Shown: positions 33,582-43,791, counted from the stretch's first letter. The stretch: DNA of 64,000 bases from Bacteroidales bacterium WCE2008 (GCA_900167925.1 FUZM01000002.1:470244-534243); one strand, 5' to 3'. A program made the numbers and translations. Notes: generated by a model not told the origin, from the letters alone.

Positions 33582-34525
33582 TGAAGGCGAAACTTACTTT
33601 TCTCGGGACAGGCACTTCGCAGGGAATTCCGATAATCGGATGCCAATGTCCGGTCTGCACTTCTGCAGATACGAGGGACAAGAGGTTCAGGGCTTCGGCT
33701 CTGGTGGAGTACGGAGGACTTACGATTCTCATTGATGCGGGCCCTGATTTCAGGAGCCAGATGCTTGCCGCGGGAGTCCGTCACCTGGACGCCATCCTGC
33801 TTACGCATAACCATAAGGACCATACCGGAGGACTGGACGACGTCAGGGCGCTCAACTATATAGACAGATCCGCAGTCAATATCTACTGCGAACCGCGCGT
33901 ACTGGATACCCTTAAAGTGGAATATGACTATGCATTCGCCGAGGACAAATATCCCGGAGCGCCGGTATGGCAGATCCACCAGATAAGCGAAAAGCCGTTC
34001 GTGATATATCCGGAAAATCCCAGGAAGGAACTTGTCTGGGTCCACGACGTAGGTTACAGATACATGATGCCGGACGGGAGTCTCGTACCTACCGGCAATC
34101 CGTTGGATACGGCGGAAGTCGTGGACGATCCGGAATTCACCGGTCTGTGCAAGGGAATCAAAGGAGATGGGGTCGAGATAATACCGATAAGAGGAATCCA
34201 CGGCCAGATGCCGGTTCTGGGATTCAGGTTCGGGAATATCGCCTATATAACGGACATGAGCATGCTTCCGGACATTGAACTTGAGAAACTCAGAGGTTTG
34301 GACCATGTGACCCTCAACACGGTAAGTTACAAGCCGCACCACTCACATTTCTCTCTGGAGCAGGCAGTGGAACTCGCCCGCAGAATCGGGGCGAAGCATA
34401 CCTGGCTGACCCATCTGAGCCACAACTTCCCGGTCCACGAGGAATTCTCGCGGGAGTTGTTGGAATCATATAGCGAGGGCGGAACTGTAATCCAGCCCGC
34501 CCACGATATGCTTACTTTACTTTAA
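33578..34525 (+). CDS. PhnP-like metallo-beta-lactamase-fold hydrolase
   Basis: This 315-residue protein starts at the ATG at 33578, which overlaps the mtaB stop and has AGGAGG at the right distance; a GTG at 33551 would extend it into mtaB without similarity. It has L-G-T-G-T-S-Q-G-I-P near the N-terminus, G-C-Q-C-P-V-C (a structural zinc site as in PhnP), the metal motif H-N-H-K-D-H, and late L-T-H-L-S-H. PhnP proteins are cyclic phosphodiesterases in phosphonate breakdown, but Bacteroidota carry this homologue without C-P lyase, so its role here is open and a link with the phosphonate locus at 12-20 kb is only speculative. Confidence 0.85.
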   Translation: MMKAKLTFLGTGTSQGIPIIGCQCPVCTSADTRDKRFRASALVEYGGLTILIDAGPDFRSQMLAAGVRHLDAILLTHNHKDHTGGLDDVRALNYIDRSAVNIYCEPRVLDTLKVEYDYAFAEDKYPGAPVWQIHQISEKPFVIYPENPRKELVWVHDVGYRYMMPDGSLVPTGNPLDTAEVVDDPEFTGLCKGIKGDGVEIIPIRGIHGQMPVLGFRFGNIAYITDMSMLPDIELEKLRGLDHVTLNTVSYKPHHSHFSLEQAVELARRIGAKHTWLTHLSHNFPVHEEFSRELLESYSEGGTVIQPAHDMLTLL

Positions 34526-34999
34526 GGAAACGCCTCCGAGATTAGACTTGGAAGAGCTGTGCACTGGTGACGAAGCTGCGGAAGATGCAGCTCCGGAAGC
34601 CGATGCAGGAGCGGCGGCGGACACTTCTCCGGCCACCTTCTCGAACTCTCCGTCCTTGAGCATCTTGCAGTTACCCTCGAAGCGGGCACCGAGCTCAACT
34701 GAAAGTCTCTTTACGTGGAGGTCACCATTGACAACGCAACCGTCTTTAAGAGCAAGAGTATCACGTACATAGAGGGATCCGGTCATCTTTCCCCAGAAGT
34801 CCACATTATCGCAGATGATGTCTCCGCTGATGACGGCTTTGTCGCCTATCACTACCCTTCCCTTCGAGATGATCTTTCCATCGAAGCTACCATCGATACG
34901 GATGTCGTTAGGAGAATTAATCTCTCCCTTCATGCTGGTGCCGGTAGAAATTCTACTGACTTCATTTACATTTACAGACTGTTCCATTGTCTTGGCCAT
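34517..34999 (-). CDS. Bactofilin-family cytoskeletal protein
   Basis: This 160-residue protein has the bactofilin (DUF583) core: I-S-T-G-T-S-M-K-G-E-I, D-I-R-I-D-G-S-F-D-G-K-I, and repeating G-D-I / G-S-L / G-D-L beta-helix turns at about 20-115. The tail is rich in Ala and Ser and probably disordered. Bactofilins polymerise into filaments that organise the cell envelope. It is 23 nt downstream of secA and overlaps the convergent hydrolase end by nine bases, so no terminator fits between them. Confidence 0.92.
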   Translation of the reverse strand: MAKTMEQSVNVNEVSRISTGTSMKGEINSPNDIRIDGSFDGKIISKGRVVIGDKAVISGDIICDNVDFWGKMTGSLYVRDTLALKDGCVVNGDLHVKRLSVELGARFEGNCKMLKDGEFEKVAGEVSAAAPASASGAASSAASSPVHSSSKSNLGGVSLK

Positions 35000-35022
35000 A
35001 TTAATTACTTTAAATTCAAACT

Positions 35023-38000
35023 TTAGACGAGGCCTTTACCGTGGCAGTTCTTGTACTTGAGACCGGAACCGCATGGACACGGATCGTTACGGCCTATTTT
35101 CTGTCCCGCCTTTACCGGCATATTGGCCTTCTGCTCGCCATTTGTTGAAAGGTTGTTCCTGTTTGTCTGGAGCTGACTCATATCCGAGCGGCGAGGCTGC
35201 GGAGCTCTTGTCGCAGGAGCGTCTTCACGGAGTGCGATAGCGCTGCGGAAGAGGAAAGTCAGCACATCCTTATTGAGAGCCTCGAGCATGTCTGCAAAGA
35301 GATTGTAGCTCTCGAGCTTATATACTACAAGCGGATCCTTCTGCTCATATGAGGCATTCTGTACGCTCTGGCGAAGGTCGTCCATATCACGGAGATGGTT
35401 CTTCCAGTGCTCGTCGATCTGCCAGAGGATAAGAGTCTTGCTGAGAGCCTTGGCAACTTCCTTGCCTTCGTTCTCATAAGCCTTCTTGAGATTTACTCCG
35501 AGTCTGAGGATACGGCGGCCGTCAGTGATAGGAATAGCGATATTCTCATACATCTTGCCCTGCTTCTCATATACCTCCTTGACTACAGGATTGACTCTGT
35601 TGATAAGAGCCTCCATCCTGCGGTTGTAAACGTCCTGCATATGCTCTACGAGCCTTGCTCTGAGCTCTGCCGGCTTGGCCTTCTCATAGAAAGCGGCATC
35701 GAAGCCCGGATCTATGGACATCTGGCTCATAAGGTACTCGGAGAAGTCCTCGTATGTCATGCCGTCGGTCCTCTCTACGAAGAGATCGACTGTCTCGATC
35801 ATCATATTGAGGATGTCGATCTCAATCCTCTCACCTGAGAGGGCGTTACGGCGGCGCGAGTAGATAGCGTTACGCTGATTGTTCATAACGTCATCGTACT
35901 CGATAAGTCTCTTACGGATACCGAAGTTGTTCTCCTCGACCTTGCGCTGCGCCTGCTCGATCCTGCCGGAGAGCATCTTGCTTTCGAGAGCATCGTCTTC
36001 GGTCATTCCCATCCTGTCCACGATTCCGGCTATCCTTTCGGAACCGAAAAGACGCATCAGCTTATCCTCGAGGGATACGTAGAAGGTTGAAGATCCCGGG
36101 TCTCCCTGACGTCCTGCACGACCACGCAGCTGGCGGTCGACTCGACGGCTGTCGTGGCGTTCCGTACCTATGATCGCAAGTCCTCCGAGGGCCTTGACCT
36201 CTGGAGAAAGCTTGATATCGGTACCACGGCCGGCCATGTTGGTGGCGATAGTGACGGTGCTGGACTGGCCGGCACGTGCGACTATCTCAGCCTCGCGCTG
36301 GTGCTGCTTGGCGTTGAGCAACTGGGCATCATGGATACCTGCGCGCTCCATCATTCGGAGCAGGAGTTCGGAAGTCTCGACATCGGTAGTACCGACGAGG
36401 ACCGGACGGCCCTCCTTGCGGAGTTCGAGGACTCTTGCGATGACAGCCTTGTATTTGGCGCGCTTGGTCTTGTATATGAGGTCATTCTGGTCGTCGCGGA
36501 TTACCGGACGGTTGGTAGGGATGACGACAACGTCGAGTTTATAGATTGACCAGAACTCGCCCGCCTCTGTCTCGGCGGTACCGGTCATACCGGCGAGTTT
36601 ATGGTACATTCTGAAGTAGTTCTGCAGGGTGATGGTGGCGAAAGTCTGGGTCGGATCCTCGACCTTGACATTCTCCTTGGCCTCGACTGCCTGGTGCAGA
36701 CCGTCGCTCCAGCGGCGGCCTTCCATTATACGGCCGGTCTGCTCGTCGACGATCTTGACTTTGCCGTCCATGATGACGTAATCCACATCCTTCTGGAACA
36801 TGGCGTAAGCCTTCAGGAGCTGGATCATCGTATGCACGCGCTCGCTCTTGAGGGAGAACTCCTCCATAAGCGCATCCTTCTTCTCCTGCTTGGCGGCAGC
36901 ATCGATGTCCTCCTTCTCGATCTCGGCGATCTTGCTTCCGACATCAGGGAGTACGAAGAAATCGGCTTCGCCGGTCATTCCGGCAAGGAGTTCATGACCC
37001 TTGTCGGTCATGTCTACGGAGTGCTGCTGCTCGCTGATCACGAAGTAGAGCGGGTCGGTAACGACAGGCATTTCCCTTTCGTTATCCTGCATATAATAGT
37101 TTTCGCCCTTCTGGAGAAGAAGCTTCATGCCGGGCTCGCTGAGGAATTTGATGAGCGGCTGGTATTTCGGAAGTCCCTTCTGGCAACGGAGAAGGAGCTT
37201 GGCGCCTTCTGCCTCGTCGCCTGCGGCTATAGCTTTCTTTGCATCGTTGAGAGTCTGGGTGACGAAAGCCCTCTGCATGGTGTAGAGCCTTTCGACATAA
37301 GGCCTGAACTCCATGAACTGCTCGTCGGCAGTGTTCTTCGGAACAGGTCCGGAGATGATAAGCGGAGTACGGGCATCATCGATGAGCACGGAGTCGACCT
37401 CGTCGACGATGGCAAAATGATGCTTCCTCTGCACGAGGTCGTTCATCGTTACTGCCATATTGTCACGAAGATAGTCGAAACCGAACTCGTTGTTGGTACC
37501 GAAAGTAATGTCGCAGTTGTATGCGCGCTTACGTTCGTCACTGTTCGGCTGGTGCTTGTCTATACAGTCTACAGAAAGACCGTGGAACATATAGAGAGGG
37601 CCCATCCACTCCGAGTCACGCTTGGAGAGGTAGTCGTTGACCGTGACTACATGGACGCCTTTTCCTGCGAGTGCGTTAAGGAATACCGGAAGGGTTGCGA
37701 CGAGGGTCTTACCCTCACCGGTCGCCATCTCGGCGATCTTACCCTGGTGGAGTACTATACCGCCGACTATCTGGACGTCATAATGGACCATGTCCCAGGT
37801 AATCTCGTTACCGCCGGCGATCCAGTGGTTCTGGTAGATTGCGACATCCTTTCCGTCGCGCTCTTCTATCCTTACGAAATCCTTGTCAATGCTGAGTTTA
37901 CGGTCGAAGTCGGTTGCGGTGACCTCTATCTCCGCGTTCTCCGCAAATCTGCGCGCGGTAGACTTCATTATCGCGAAGGCCTCAGGAAGAATCTCCATGA

Positions 38001-38310
38001 GAATCACCTCGATAGCGTCATCCTCCTCCTTGACGAGTCTGTCGGACTCGGTAGCAAGGTCTTCCTTCTTCTTTACCGGGATATCCTTTTCGAGTTCGCC
38101 CTTTATCTCCTCTATCCTCTTCTCGAACGGTGCCTCAACCTCGCGGATACGGGCCTTGAGAGCCTCAGAATGAGCCCTCAACTCGTCATTGGATAGTTTA
38201 TCAATAGCCGGGTATGCAGCCAGCACCTTCTCGAGGATCGGCTTTATCTGTTTCATATCGCGGTCTGACTTAGACCCGAATATCATTTTCAAAAAATCAG
38301 CAATTGCCAT
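35023..38310 (-). CDS. secA: Preprotein translocase ATPase SecA
   Basis: This 1095-residue motor drives protein export through SecYEG. Features: Walker [12 protein letters not shown] at about 196-206, the DEVD box in [39 protein letters not shown], and the C-terminal zinc ribbon [12 protein letters not shown]. It is longer than E. coli SecA (901) because of inserts usual in Bacteroidota. The leader of about 70 nt carries a short open frame that overlaps the secA start. Confidence 0.97.
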   Translation of the reverse strand: MAIADFLKMIFGSKSDRDMKQIKPILEKVLAAYPAIDKLSNDELRAHSEALKARIREVEAPFEKRIEEIKGELEKDIPVKKKEDLATESDRLVKEEDDAIEVILMEILPEAFAIMKSTARRFAENAEIEVTATDFDRKLSIDKDFVRIEERDGKDVAIYQNHWIAGGNEITWDMVHYDVQIVGGIVLHQGKIAEMATGEGKTLVATLPVFLNALAGKGVHVVTVNDYLSKRDSEWMGPLYMFHGLSVDCIDKHQPNSDERKRAYNCDITFGTNNEFGFDYLRDNMAVTMNDLVQRKHHFAIVDEVDSVLIDDARTPLIISGPVPKNTADEQFMEFRPYVERLYTMQRAFVTQTLNDAKKAIAAGDEAEGAKLLLRCQKGLPKYQPLIKFLSEPGMKLLLQKGENYYMQDNEREMPVVTDPLYFVISEQQHSVDMTDKGHELLAGMTGEADFFVLPDVGSKIAEIEKEDIDAAAKQEKKDALMEEFSLKSERVHTMIQLLKAYAMFQKDVDYVIMDGKVKIVDEQTGRIMEGRRWSDGLHQAVEAKENVKVEDPTQTFATITLQNYFRMYHKLAGMTGTAETEAGEFWSIYKLDVVVIPTNRPVIRDDQNDLIYKTKRAKYKAVIARVLELRKEGRPVLVGTTDVETSELLLRMMERAGIHDAQLLNAKQHQREAEIVARAGQSSTVTIATNMAGRGTDIKLSPEVKALGGLAIIGTERHDSRRVDRQLRGRAGRQGDPGSSTFYVSLEDKLMRLFGSERIAGIVDRMGMTEDDALESKMLSGRIEQAQRKVEENNFGIRKRLIEYDDVMNNQRNAIYSRRRNALSGERIEIDILNMMIETVDLFVERTDGMTYEDFSEYLMSQMSIDPGFDAAFYEKAKPAELRARLVEHMQDVYNRRMEALINRVNPVVKEVYEKQGKMYENIAIPITDGRRILRLGVNLKKAYENEGKEVAKALSKTLILWQIDEHWKNHLRDMDDLRQSVQNASYEQKDPLVVYKLESYNLFADMLEALNKDVLTFLFRSAIALREDAPATRAPQPRRSDMSQLQTNRNNLSTNGEQKANMPVKAGQKIGRNDPCPCGSGLKYKNCHGKGLV

Positions 38311-38377
38311 TATCTAGTCTTTTTCTTTTCTGGATTTCAAAAACTGCACCTCCCTGCGGCATCTGCCAAAAAGTCAT
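38297..38377 (-). other. Candidate 26-codon leader ORF overlapping the secA start
   Basis: On the minus strand an ATG at 38377 lies about ten bases after the secA -7 box and opens a 26-codon frame (MTFWQMPQGG at its start, [10 protein letters not shown] at its end). Its TGA (38297-38299) lies inside the first codons of secA, in another reading frame. There is no signal-peptide-like core. Translation is unproven and the frame may be fortuitous. Confidence 0.3.
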
Positions 38378-38386
38378 GCAATCCCA

Positions 38387-38394
38387 CAAATATA
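38387..38394 (-). promoter_or_regulatory. -7 box of secA
   Basis: TATATTTG on the minus strand, a perfect -7 match, about 77 bp before the secA ATG. A partial -33 element (CTTG) overlaps the end of recR. Confidence 0.65.
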
Positions 38395-38413
38395 CTAATT
38401 CCGCGCGAACATA

Positions 38414-39049
38414 TCAAGCCTTGAACGGTTGTCTGGCGACAATCGAACGTCCGAGCGTAAGTTCGTCGGCATATTCCAGGTCCGCACCGAATCCGAGCCC
38501 TCTCGCCAGAGAAGAAACCCTGACTCCGAACCTGCTGATCTGCCGATAGATATAAAACGCGGTAGTCTCCCCCTCGACGTCTCCGCTGAGGGCCATGATG
38601 ACCTCGACCGAATCAGGATCTTCCTCCGCAAGGCCGGCGACTCTGGAGACCAGTTCCGACACTGTCAGGTCCGACGGTCCTATACCGTTGATCGGAGAGA
38701 TTATCCCCCCGAGGACATGGTATAGTCCATGGTACTGGCCGGTATTTTCTATGCTCATGACATCGCGCACATTCTCGACGACGCAGATGGTCCGCCTGTC
38801 CCTGCTCTTGTCAGAGCAGATCGAGCATTCTTCTCCGTCGGAGATCATCATGCAAGTCTTGCAGTAGCGCGCGTCATCGCGCAGATGGTTGATCGCATCC
38901 GTGAACCGGTGCACGTTTTCCGAAGGCTGGCGGAGCAGATGCAGCGCAAGCCTGAGCGCGCTGCGCTTGCCGACGCCCGGCAGAGAGCCGATAGCCTCGA
39001 CAGCGTCCTCCAGCAGTCTGGATGGATATGTATCTTTAATCAATCCCAT
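38414..39049 (-). CDS. recR: Recombination mediator RecR
   Basis: This 211-residue protein of the RecFOR pathway loads RecA at gaps. It has the helix-hairpin-helix (L-P-G-V-G-K-R-S-A-L-R-L), the four-Cys zinc finger (Y-C-K-T-C, then C-S-I-C at about 60-75), the TOPRIM domain with V-V-E-N-V-R-D-V and V-I-M-A-L-S-G-D-V-E-G-E-T-T, and a C-terminal Walker-B-like block. Length is normal. Its start overlaps the kinase-like gene end by 14 bases. Confidence 0.95.
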   Translation of the reverse strand: MGLIKDTYPSRLLEDAVEAIGSLPGVGKRSALRLALHLLRQPSENVHRFTDAINHLRDDARYCKTCMMISDGEECSICSDKSRDRRTICVVENVRDVMSIENTGQYHGLYHVLGGIISPINGIGPSDLTVSELVSRVAGLAEEDPDSVEVIMALSGDVEGETTAFYIYRQISRFGVRVSSLARGLGFGADLEYADELTLGRSIVARQPFKA

Positions 39050-39869
39050 AAAAATGAATCAGTCCGGGCATCGGGTCGGCCATGACTTTGCCGATTCTCA
39101 CGCCCTCCTGCTCCGCGACCTTCCTGAGCACGTTCTCGGCCGCGGCGGCAAATCCGCCGACGACTCCGACCTCATTCCCGGCGGTATCATACCGGAGCAG
39201 GAACTTTCTTATGAAGTCGCGGAAATTATCTTCCACAATACGGCTCACAGCCTCATCCTTCCCGTACCACGAAAGCACATACGGGGCGAAAGACGCTAGA
39301 TATCTTGCCGGAGCCTCTCCTTTGTAGACATTGCGTACTACGGTCATGTAATCGACCTCGAACTTCTCGCCGAAGTCCCTTGCGACCTCAGCCGGCAGCA
39401 TCTCTTTCAGATAATCCGCCACGAAACGCTTTCCCAGCGAAGAGCCTCCGCCCTCGTCTCCGAGTACAAACCCGCACGGATGCAGGTTGCGGACGACATT
39501 TTCGCCGTCATAGAAACATGAATTCGAGCCGGTCCCGAGTATGCATGCGATTCCGGGACGGCGCCCGAATACCGCTCTGGCAGCCCCGAGCAGGTCTGAA
39601 GCATACTCTACCCTCGCACCGGGGAATGCTTCCGAGAGCGCAGCGTCAAGCGCTGCCGGCGCTGCTATGATCCCGGCTCCGTAGAAATATATGCCGGAGA
39701 CGTTCTCCGGACGGCCGAGTTTTTCGGCGGCATCTCTGACTATCCTCCGCACAGATGTAGCGTCGGCGGTGGAGAGATTCAGTCCGGCCGTATATACGCA
39801 GACAGCGCCGTCAGGGCCGAGGGATGTCCACCCGGCCTTGGTAGCGCCGCTATCTACGATGATTTTCAT
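39036..39869 (-). CDS. BadF/BadG/BcrA/BcrD-type ATPase, N-acetylglucosamine-kinase-like
   Basis: This 277-residue ASKHA-fold protein has the N-terminal phosphate loop V-D-S-G-A-T-K-A-G-W, the central D-L-L-G-A-A-R-A, then L-G-T-G-S-N-S-C and G-D-E-G-G-G-S-S-L-G-K-R, which is the nucleotide and sugar-binding pattern of the GlcNAc kinase-like branch. It may recycle amino sugars from peptidoglycan; the substrate is inferred from family only. It lies between the FKBP gene (one-base overlap, TAATG) and recR (14-base overlap). Confidence 0.83.
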   Translation of the reverse strand: MKIIVDSGATKAGWTSLGPDGAVCVYTAGLNLSTADATSVRRIVRDAAEKLGRPENVSGIYFYGAGIIAAPAALDAALSEAFPGARVEYASDLLGAARAVFGRRPGIACILGTGSNSCFYDGENVVRNLHPCGFVLGDEGGGSSLGKRFVADYLKEMLPAEVARDFGEKFEVDYMTVVRNVYKGEAPARYLASFAPYVLSWYGKDEAVSRIVEDNFRDFIRKFLLRYDTAGNEVGVVGGFAAAAENVLRKVAEQEGVRIGKVMADPMPGLIHFYGID

Positions 39870-40480
39870 TAAAGCACCTCGATCAGCTCGACCTTGAAGA
39901 TCAGGGCAGCGTACGGAGGGATGGCGCCATGGGCTCCGGTCTCGCCGTATGCGAGGTTATATGGGATATAGAGCTCCCACTCGGAACCTTCGGACATCAG
40001 CTGAAGAGCCTCGGTCCAGCCGGCGATGACCTGGTTGACGCCGAATACTGCCGGTTCTCCTCTCTTGTATGAGCTGTCGAAGATCTGGCCGTTGGTGAAT
40101 TTGCCCTCATAGTTGCAGCGCACCTGGGAAGTCTTTCCAGGCTTGCGGCCGTTGCCGGCCTTGAGGATCTTGTACTGCAGACCGCTGGCGAGGGCGACAA
40201 CTCCGGCTTTCTTGAGGTTCTCGGCAAGGAAGGCCTCGCCGTCTTTCTTCATAGCCTCTCCGATTTCAGCTTCCTCAGCCGCGCGTTCAGCCTCTATATT
40301 TGAGAAATACTCGTCCAGAAGACGGCCGGCCTCTTCGTATGATACGGCAGGCTCTTCGCCGTTAAGGGTAGCCTTGACTCCGGCGCAGAAATCGTCGAAG
40401 TTGATTCCCTTTACTCCTGATCCGAGCATATTGTGGGCGATGCTCATGCCCAATGCGTAACTTTTCTTATCCATTTTCAT
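39869..40480 (-). CDS. FKBP-type peptidyl-prolyl cis-trans isomerase
   Basis: This 203-residue protein has an N-terminal helical dimerisation domain (Y-A-L-G-M-S-I-A-H-N, then D-F-C-A-G-V-K) and a C-terminal FKBP domain from about residue 108 with V-R-C-N-Y-E-G-K-F-T-N-G, F-D-S-S, V-I-A-G-W-T-E-A-L and Y-G-E-T-G-A-H-G-A-I-P-P. This is the FkpA/FklB layout. No signal peptide is seen, so it is probably cytoplasmic (FklB-like). It is the first gene of an FKBP-kinase-recR operon that starts from a perfect -7 box at 40497-40504. Confidence 0.92.
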   Translation of the reverse strand: MKMDKKSYALGMSIAHNMLGSGVKGINFDDFCAGVKATLNGEEPAVSYEEAGRLLDEYFSNIEAERAAEEAEIGEAMKKDGEAFLAENLKKAGVVALASGLQYKILKAGNGRKPGKTSQVRCNYEGKFTNGQIFDSSYKRGEPAVFGVNQVIAGWTEALQLMSEGSEWELYIPYNLAYGETGAHGAIPPYAALIFKVELIEVL

Positions 40481-40496
40481 TTAAATATATAATATG

Positions 40497-40525
40497 CAAA
40501 GATATCGTTTTTTATCGTATATTTG
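40497..40525. promoter_or_regulatory. Divergent promoter pair for FKBP (minus) and TonB receptor (plus)
   Basis: Minus strand: TATCTTTG at 40497-40504. Plus strand: TATATTTG at 40518-40525. Both are perfect -7 boxes, 13 bp apart, so RNA polymerase cannot occupy both at once. The plus transcript would start within a base or two of the receptor ATG (40532). Confidence 0.7.
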
Positions 40526-40531
40526 TTGTCT

Positions 40532-42562
40532 ATGCGCAAATTATTGACCATAACTGCAACCCTTATTGCCTGCGGGGCTCCCGCAGTCCATGCACAGTCC
40601 CTCTCCGACACTCTCGAGATAAAGGAGTCGCTTGTCTCGGCTTTCCGTATCGACAATACTCTCGCCGGCCAGCATATACTTTCCGACAAGATCCAGGCAG
40701 CACCGAACCTTGCTGACGCGATACGCCTCTTCTCGGGAATCCAGCTGAAGGATTACGGAGGAGTAGGCGGACTCAAGACAATCAATGTGCGCAGTCTCGG
40801 CAGCGAACATACTACGGTAATGATCGACGGGATTCCGATCGAGAATGCGCAGAACATGCAGGTCGATCTCGGGAGGTTCAATGCTTATTCTTTCCGGAGG
40901 ATGGATCTGGATTCGGCCCCGCACTACGGCTATTTGCGTTCCGCCAGAGAGATGGGAGCCGGGAGTTCGCTGAATCTTTCTACAGATTATGCCGATTTAT
41001 ATGGAAAGACTGATTCTTTCATAGTTCGTCTCCATGGCGGCGCATTCGGAACGTTCTCCCCTTCCGCATCGTGGAGGCATCACGGGAAGACTTATGGAAT
41101 GTCTTTCAATGCAAGCCTGCGCACTGCCAACGGCCGCTACCGCTTCCATGAAAAAAAATATATTGACGTCCCTGGAGGTATTGCGGGCTACGATACTGTA
41201 ATGACCAGACAGAATTGCGACCTCACTTCGGTGACCCTGGACTGGAACCTGCTTGCCTTAATAGACGGACGTCTGAGAGTAAAGGCATATTACTATGGCT
41301 CTGGCCGCGGTCTCCCCGGTCCCGTAATACGAAGGGCGCAGGGCGCCATCACTAGCAAGGACAGGCAGGACGACCACAATGCTTTTCTCCAGGCCAGCTA
41401 TGAATCATACAGTCTGCCGCTTCAGTTTAAGATCCAGGGAAAAGTCGGATATGACTATCTCTGGTATCGAACAGATCCGGAACATGATCCTCAGGCTCTT
41501 CCGATCAGCAACCATTTCCGCCAGACTTCGGCCTATCTCAGCGCCGCGGCAAGCGGACAGCTGGCTACTGACCTGCACTATAAGTTCGCGGCGGATTTCC
41601 AGTATAATTATCTGGATTCGGACATGGCGGATTTCGCTTTTCCTAACAGGTTTACTACCTGGCTTGCAGCGGGAATGGATTTCAATATCGATCCTGTATA
41701 CGTGGACGCTACAGCCGTTTACGAGCTGGCCAGAGACTGGTTCAGGAAAGGGAGTGATGTCGGAGGCTGGTCTCTCGCCAATGCCACCCGGGATAAGTTC
41801 TCACCTTCTTTGAATCTAAAGTGGGTGCCGATCTGGAATGTACTCAGTTTCCATGCTTATGCCCGTCGCACATACCGGCTTCCTTCGTTCAATGATTTGT
41901 ATTACACGGCCGTAGGCAATTCAAGGCTTGAACCGGAAACGGCTGACCAGTTCGGACTCAAAGGTCTTTTCCAGTACCGTCTGAGCCGGACTATGCTTTC
42001 TGAACTCAACGTAGAGGGATACCATAACAATCTGACAGACAAGATCGTGGCTATACCGACTTCGAATCTGTTCCGCTGGACCATGTATAACATCGGAAAG
42101 GTCAAGGTAGACGGCCTGGAGGTCAAATACGGACTGTCATACGATAAGGGAGAATTCAGTTCTGACCCGAAGATGGACGGCTTCGACATAGTCTTCAAAT
42201 ATACCTGGCAGAGAGCCCGGGACTACAGTAATCAGAAGTCTGTCACATATATGAACCAGATACCATACACTCCTATCCACAGCGGCTCGGTTTCCGCGTC
42301 TGCAGTCCGCAAGGGCTGGAGGATCGACCTCAGCGCCATAACAGCTACAAAGCGCTGGTACAATTCCACAAACCTTCCGGAATATGAGCTCGACCCATAT
42401 ATGACCATCGACGTCTGGATGTCCAAGATCATTCCTGTAAGGGAAGGCAATCTCACCCTGCGTCTGTCCCTCAACAATATCCTGAACGAACAGTACGAGG
42501 TCGTGAACCGCTACCCTATGCCGGGTTTCAACGCTCTTGCAACAATTGAATACAGTTTCTGA
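40532..42562 (+). CDS. TonB-dependent outer-membrane receptor
   Basis: This 676-residue BtuB-like receptor starts at the ATG at 40532; a TTG at 40523 lies in the -7 box. The signal peptide ends at about H-A-Q-S. The plug domain follows (A-D-A-I-R-L-F-S-G-I-Q-L-K-D-Y-G-G, V-R-S-L-G-S-E-H-T, V-M-I-D-G-I-P-I), then a 22-strand-type barrel ending in an aromatic residue (I-E-Y-S-F). It lacks the N-terminal CarboxypepD-like extension of SusC proteins, so the substrate is more likely a cofactor or metal complex than a glycan. The next genes encode a surface propeller and a PnuC permease, which points to vitamin or nucleoside uptake. No riboswitch is possible because the transcript has almost no leader. 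Confidence 0.87.
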   Translation: MRKLLTITATLIACGAPAVHAQSLSDTLEIKESLVSAFRIDNTLAGQHILSDKIQAAPNLADAIRLFSGIQLKDYGGVGGLKTINVRSLGSEHTTVMIDGIPIENAQNMQVDLGRFNAYSFRRMDLDSAPHYGYLRSAREMGAGSSLNLSTDYADLYGKTDSFIVRLHGGAFGTFSPSASWRHHGKTYGMSFNASLRTANGRYRFHEKKYIDVPGGIAGYDTVMTRQNCDLTSVTLDWNLLALIDGRLRVKAYYYGSGRGLPGPVIRRAQGAITSKDRQDDHNAFLQASYESYSLPLQFKIQGKVGYDYLWYRTDPEHDPQALPISNHFRQTSAYLSAAASGQLATDLHYKFAADFQYNYLDSDMADFAFPNRFTTWLAAGMDFNIDPVYVDATAVYELARDWFRKGSDVGGWSLANATRDKFSPSLNLKWVPIWNVLSFHAYARRTYRLPSFNDLYYTAVGNSRLEPETADQFGLKGLFQYRLSRTMLSELNVEGYHNNLTDKIVAIPTSNLFRWTMYNIGKVKVDGLEVKYGLSYDKGEFSSDPKMDGFDIVFKYTWQRARDYSNQKSVTYMNQIPYTPIHSGSVSASAVRKGWRIDLSAITATKRWYNSTNLPEYELDPYMTIDVWMSKIIPVREGNLTLRLSLNNILNEQYEVVNRYPMPGFNALATIEYSF

Positions 42563-42603
42563 TATTTTTATGTAACTTAGCGACTCAAAATAATTTAACT
42601 TAA

Positions 42604-43791
42604 ATGAAAAAGATTACACTGCTGATTTTCAGCTGCATTCTGGCCTCCACTATGGTCAGCTGCGTAAAGGATGACGTCAAGAAAGTCATTATCACCTCCG
42701 ATGACGACAAACTCGCGGGTGAGAAAATTCAAGTAGGTGAAAACGAGAACGTTAACCCTTATTATAAGTTGTTCGTTCTCAACGAGGGAGCCTTTATGGC
42801 TAACAATTCGACCCTCGATTTTCTCCGCTTCACTGACAACACTTATGTACGCGATGCTTTCGGCAAGATGAACCCTACGATTGCCATGAATCTTGGAGAC
42901 ACTGGAAACGATCTTCAAGTATACGCCAACTCTCTCTGGGCCGCAATTAACGGTTCCGGCATCGTAGAAGTAATGAGTGCTTATGATGAAAAACATCTTG
43001 CGACAATACCAGTTCCACAGCCTCGTAATATAGCTTTTTACGACAGCTACGCTTACGTCTCATCATATGCAACAATCAAAGATGCAGAAGAAGGTACCGG
43101 AACTCTTTACAAGATTAGCCTCAGAACTCTTGAAAAGATCGATTCGATTTCAGTCGGCTATAACCCTGAAGGCGTGGCCGTCTGCCAGAACAAGATATTC
43201 GTCGCCAACAGCGGCGGACTCCATGCAGGATTCGACAATAGAGTATCTGTAATCAGTACAGAGACCTTTAAAGTAACAAATCAGATCGAACTGCCATTCA
43301 AGAATCTTAAGAATATTGTCAGCACGAATGACAAAGTATGGGTTACCGCCCAGACCGATTACTCGGAGCAGCATACTTCACTGTCCTGCATCGATGCCAA
43401 GGCCCTGTCTATAGTCGATCTCCCCGCAGCTCTGAAAGAAATGCACGTATCGAGTCTCATCGGCTATCCTTCACTCAATATGTTATTCGCACTGGGCGCA
43501 GACAGTGATATCGCTTATCCTTATTCCGGATATAATTTCTTCTCTGTCGATACCAAGGAGATGACGGTAGAAAAGATTCCTTTCGCCGGCTCTGCAGCTT
43601 CGGACGTCGTGACACCTTATGGTCTTCAGGTAAATGTTTTCACTGGCGATATATATATTGCAGACGGCGGAGATTATGTCAACCCTGGCAAGGTATACTG
43701 CTTCTCTCCGGATCTCAAGACAAAGAGATGGGATGTTACGGCAGGAGTAATTCCAGCACATTTCGCTCTTTATAGCCCGGTTTACTACTAA
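42604..43791 (+). CDS. YncE-like beta-propeller surface lipoprotein (DUF5074-like)
   Basis: This 395-residue protein has a lipobox M-V-S-C (Cys20) and repeated propeller blades (for example V-E-V-M-S-A-Y-D-E-K-H, P-R-N-I-A-F-Y-D, Y-N-P-E-G-V-A-V-C). Such lipoproteins accompany TonB receptors for cobalamin-type and other cofactors in Bacteroidota, where they sit on the receptor. It is 41 nt after the receptor gene and its stop overlaps the PnuC start by one base (TAATG). The Asp/Lys-rich segment after the lipid Cys is probably a flexible tether. Confidence 0.83.
   Translation: MKKITLLIFSCILASTMVSCVKDDVKKVIITSDDDKLAGEKIQVGENENVNPYYKLFVLNEGAFMANNSTLDFLRFTDNTYVRDAFGKMNPTIAMNLGDTGNDLQVYANSLWAAINGSGIVEVMSAYDEKHLATIPVPQPRNIAFYDSYAYVSSYATIKDAEEGTGTLYKISLRTLEKIDSISVGYNPEGVAVCQNKIFVANSGGLHAGFDNRVSVISTETFKVTNQIELPFKNLKNIVSTNDKVWVTAQTDYSEQHTSLSCIDAKALSIVDLPAALKEMHVSSLIGYPSLNMLFALGADSDIAYPYSGYNFFSVDTKEMTVEKIPFAGSAASDVVTPYGLQVNVFTGDIYIADGGDYVNPGKVYCFSPDLKTKRWDVTAGVIPAHFALYSPVYY

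Noticed and set aside
33578..34525. PhnP-like hydrolase as a partner of the phosphonate locus
   Set aside because: It lies 14 kb away, in a tRNA-modification gene context on the other strand, and this homologue is widespread in Bacteroidota without phosphonate genes.
36601..38196. 531-codon plus-strand frame inside secA
   Set aside because: It is antisense to the conserved SecA sequence and shows no recognisable domain.
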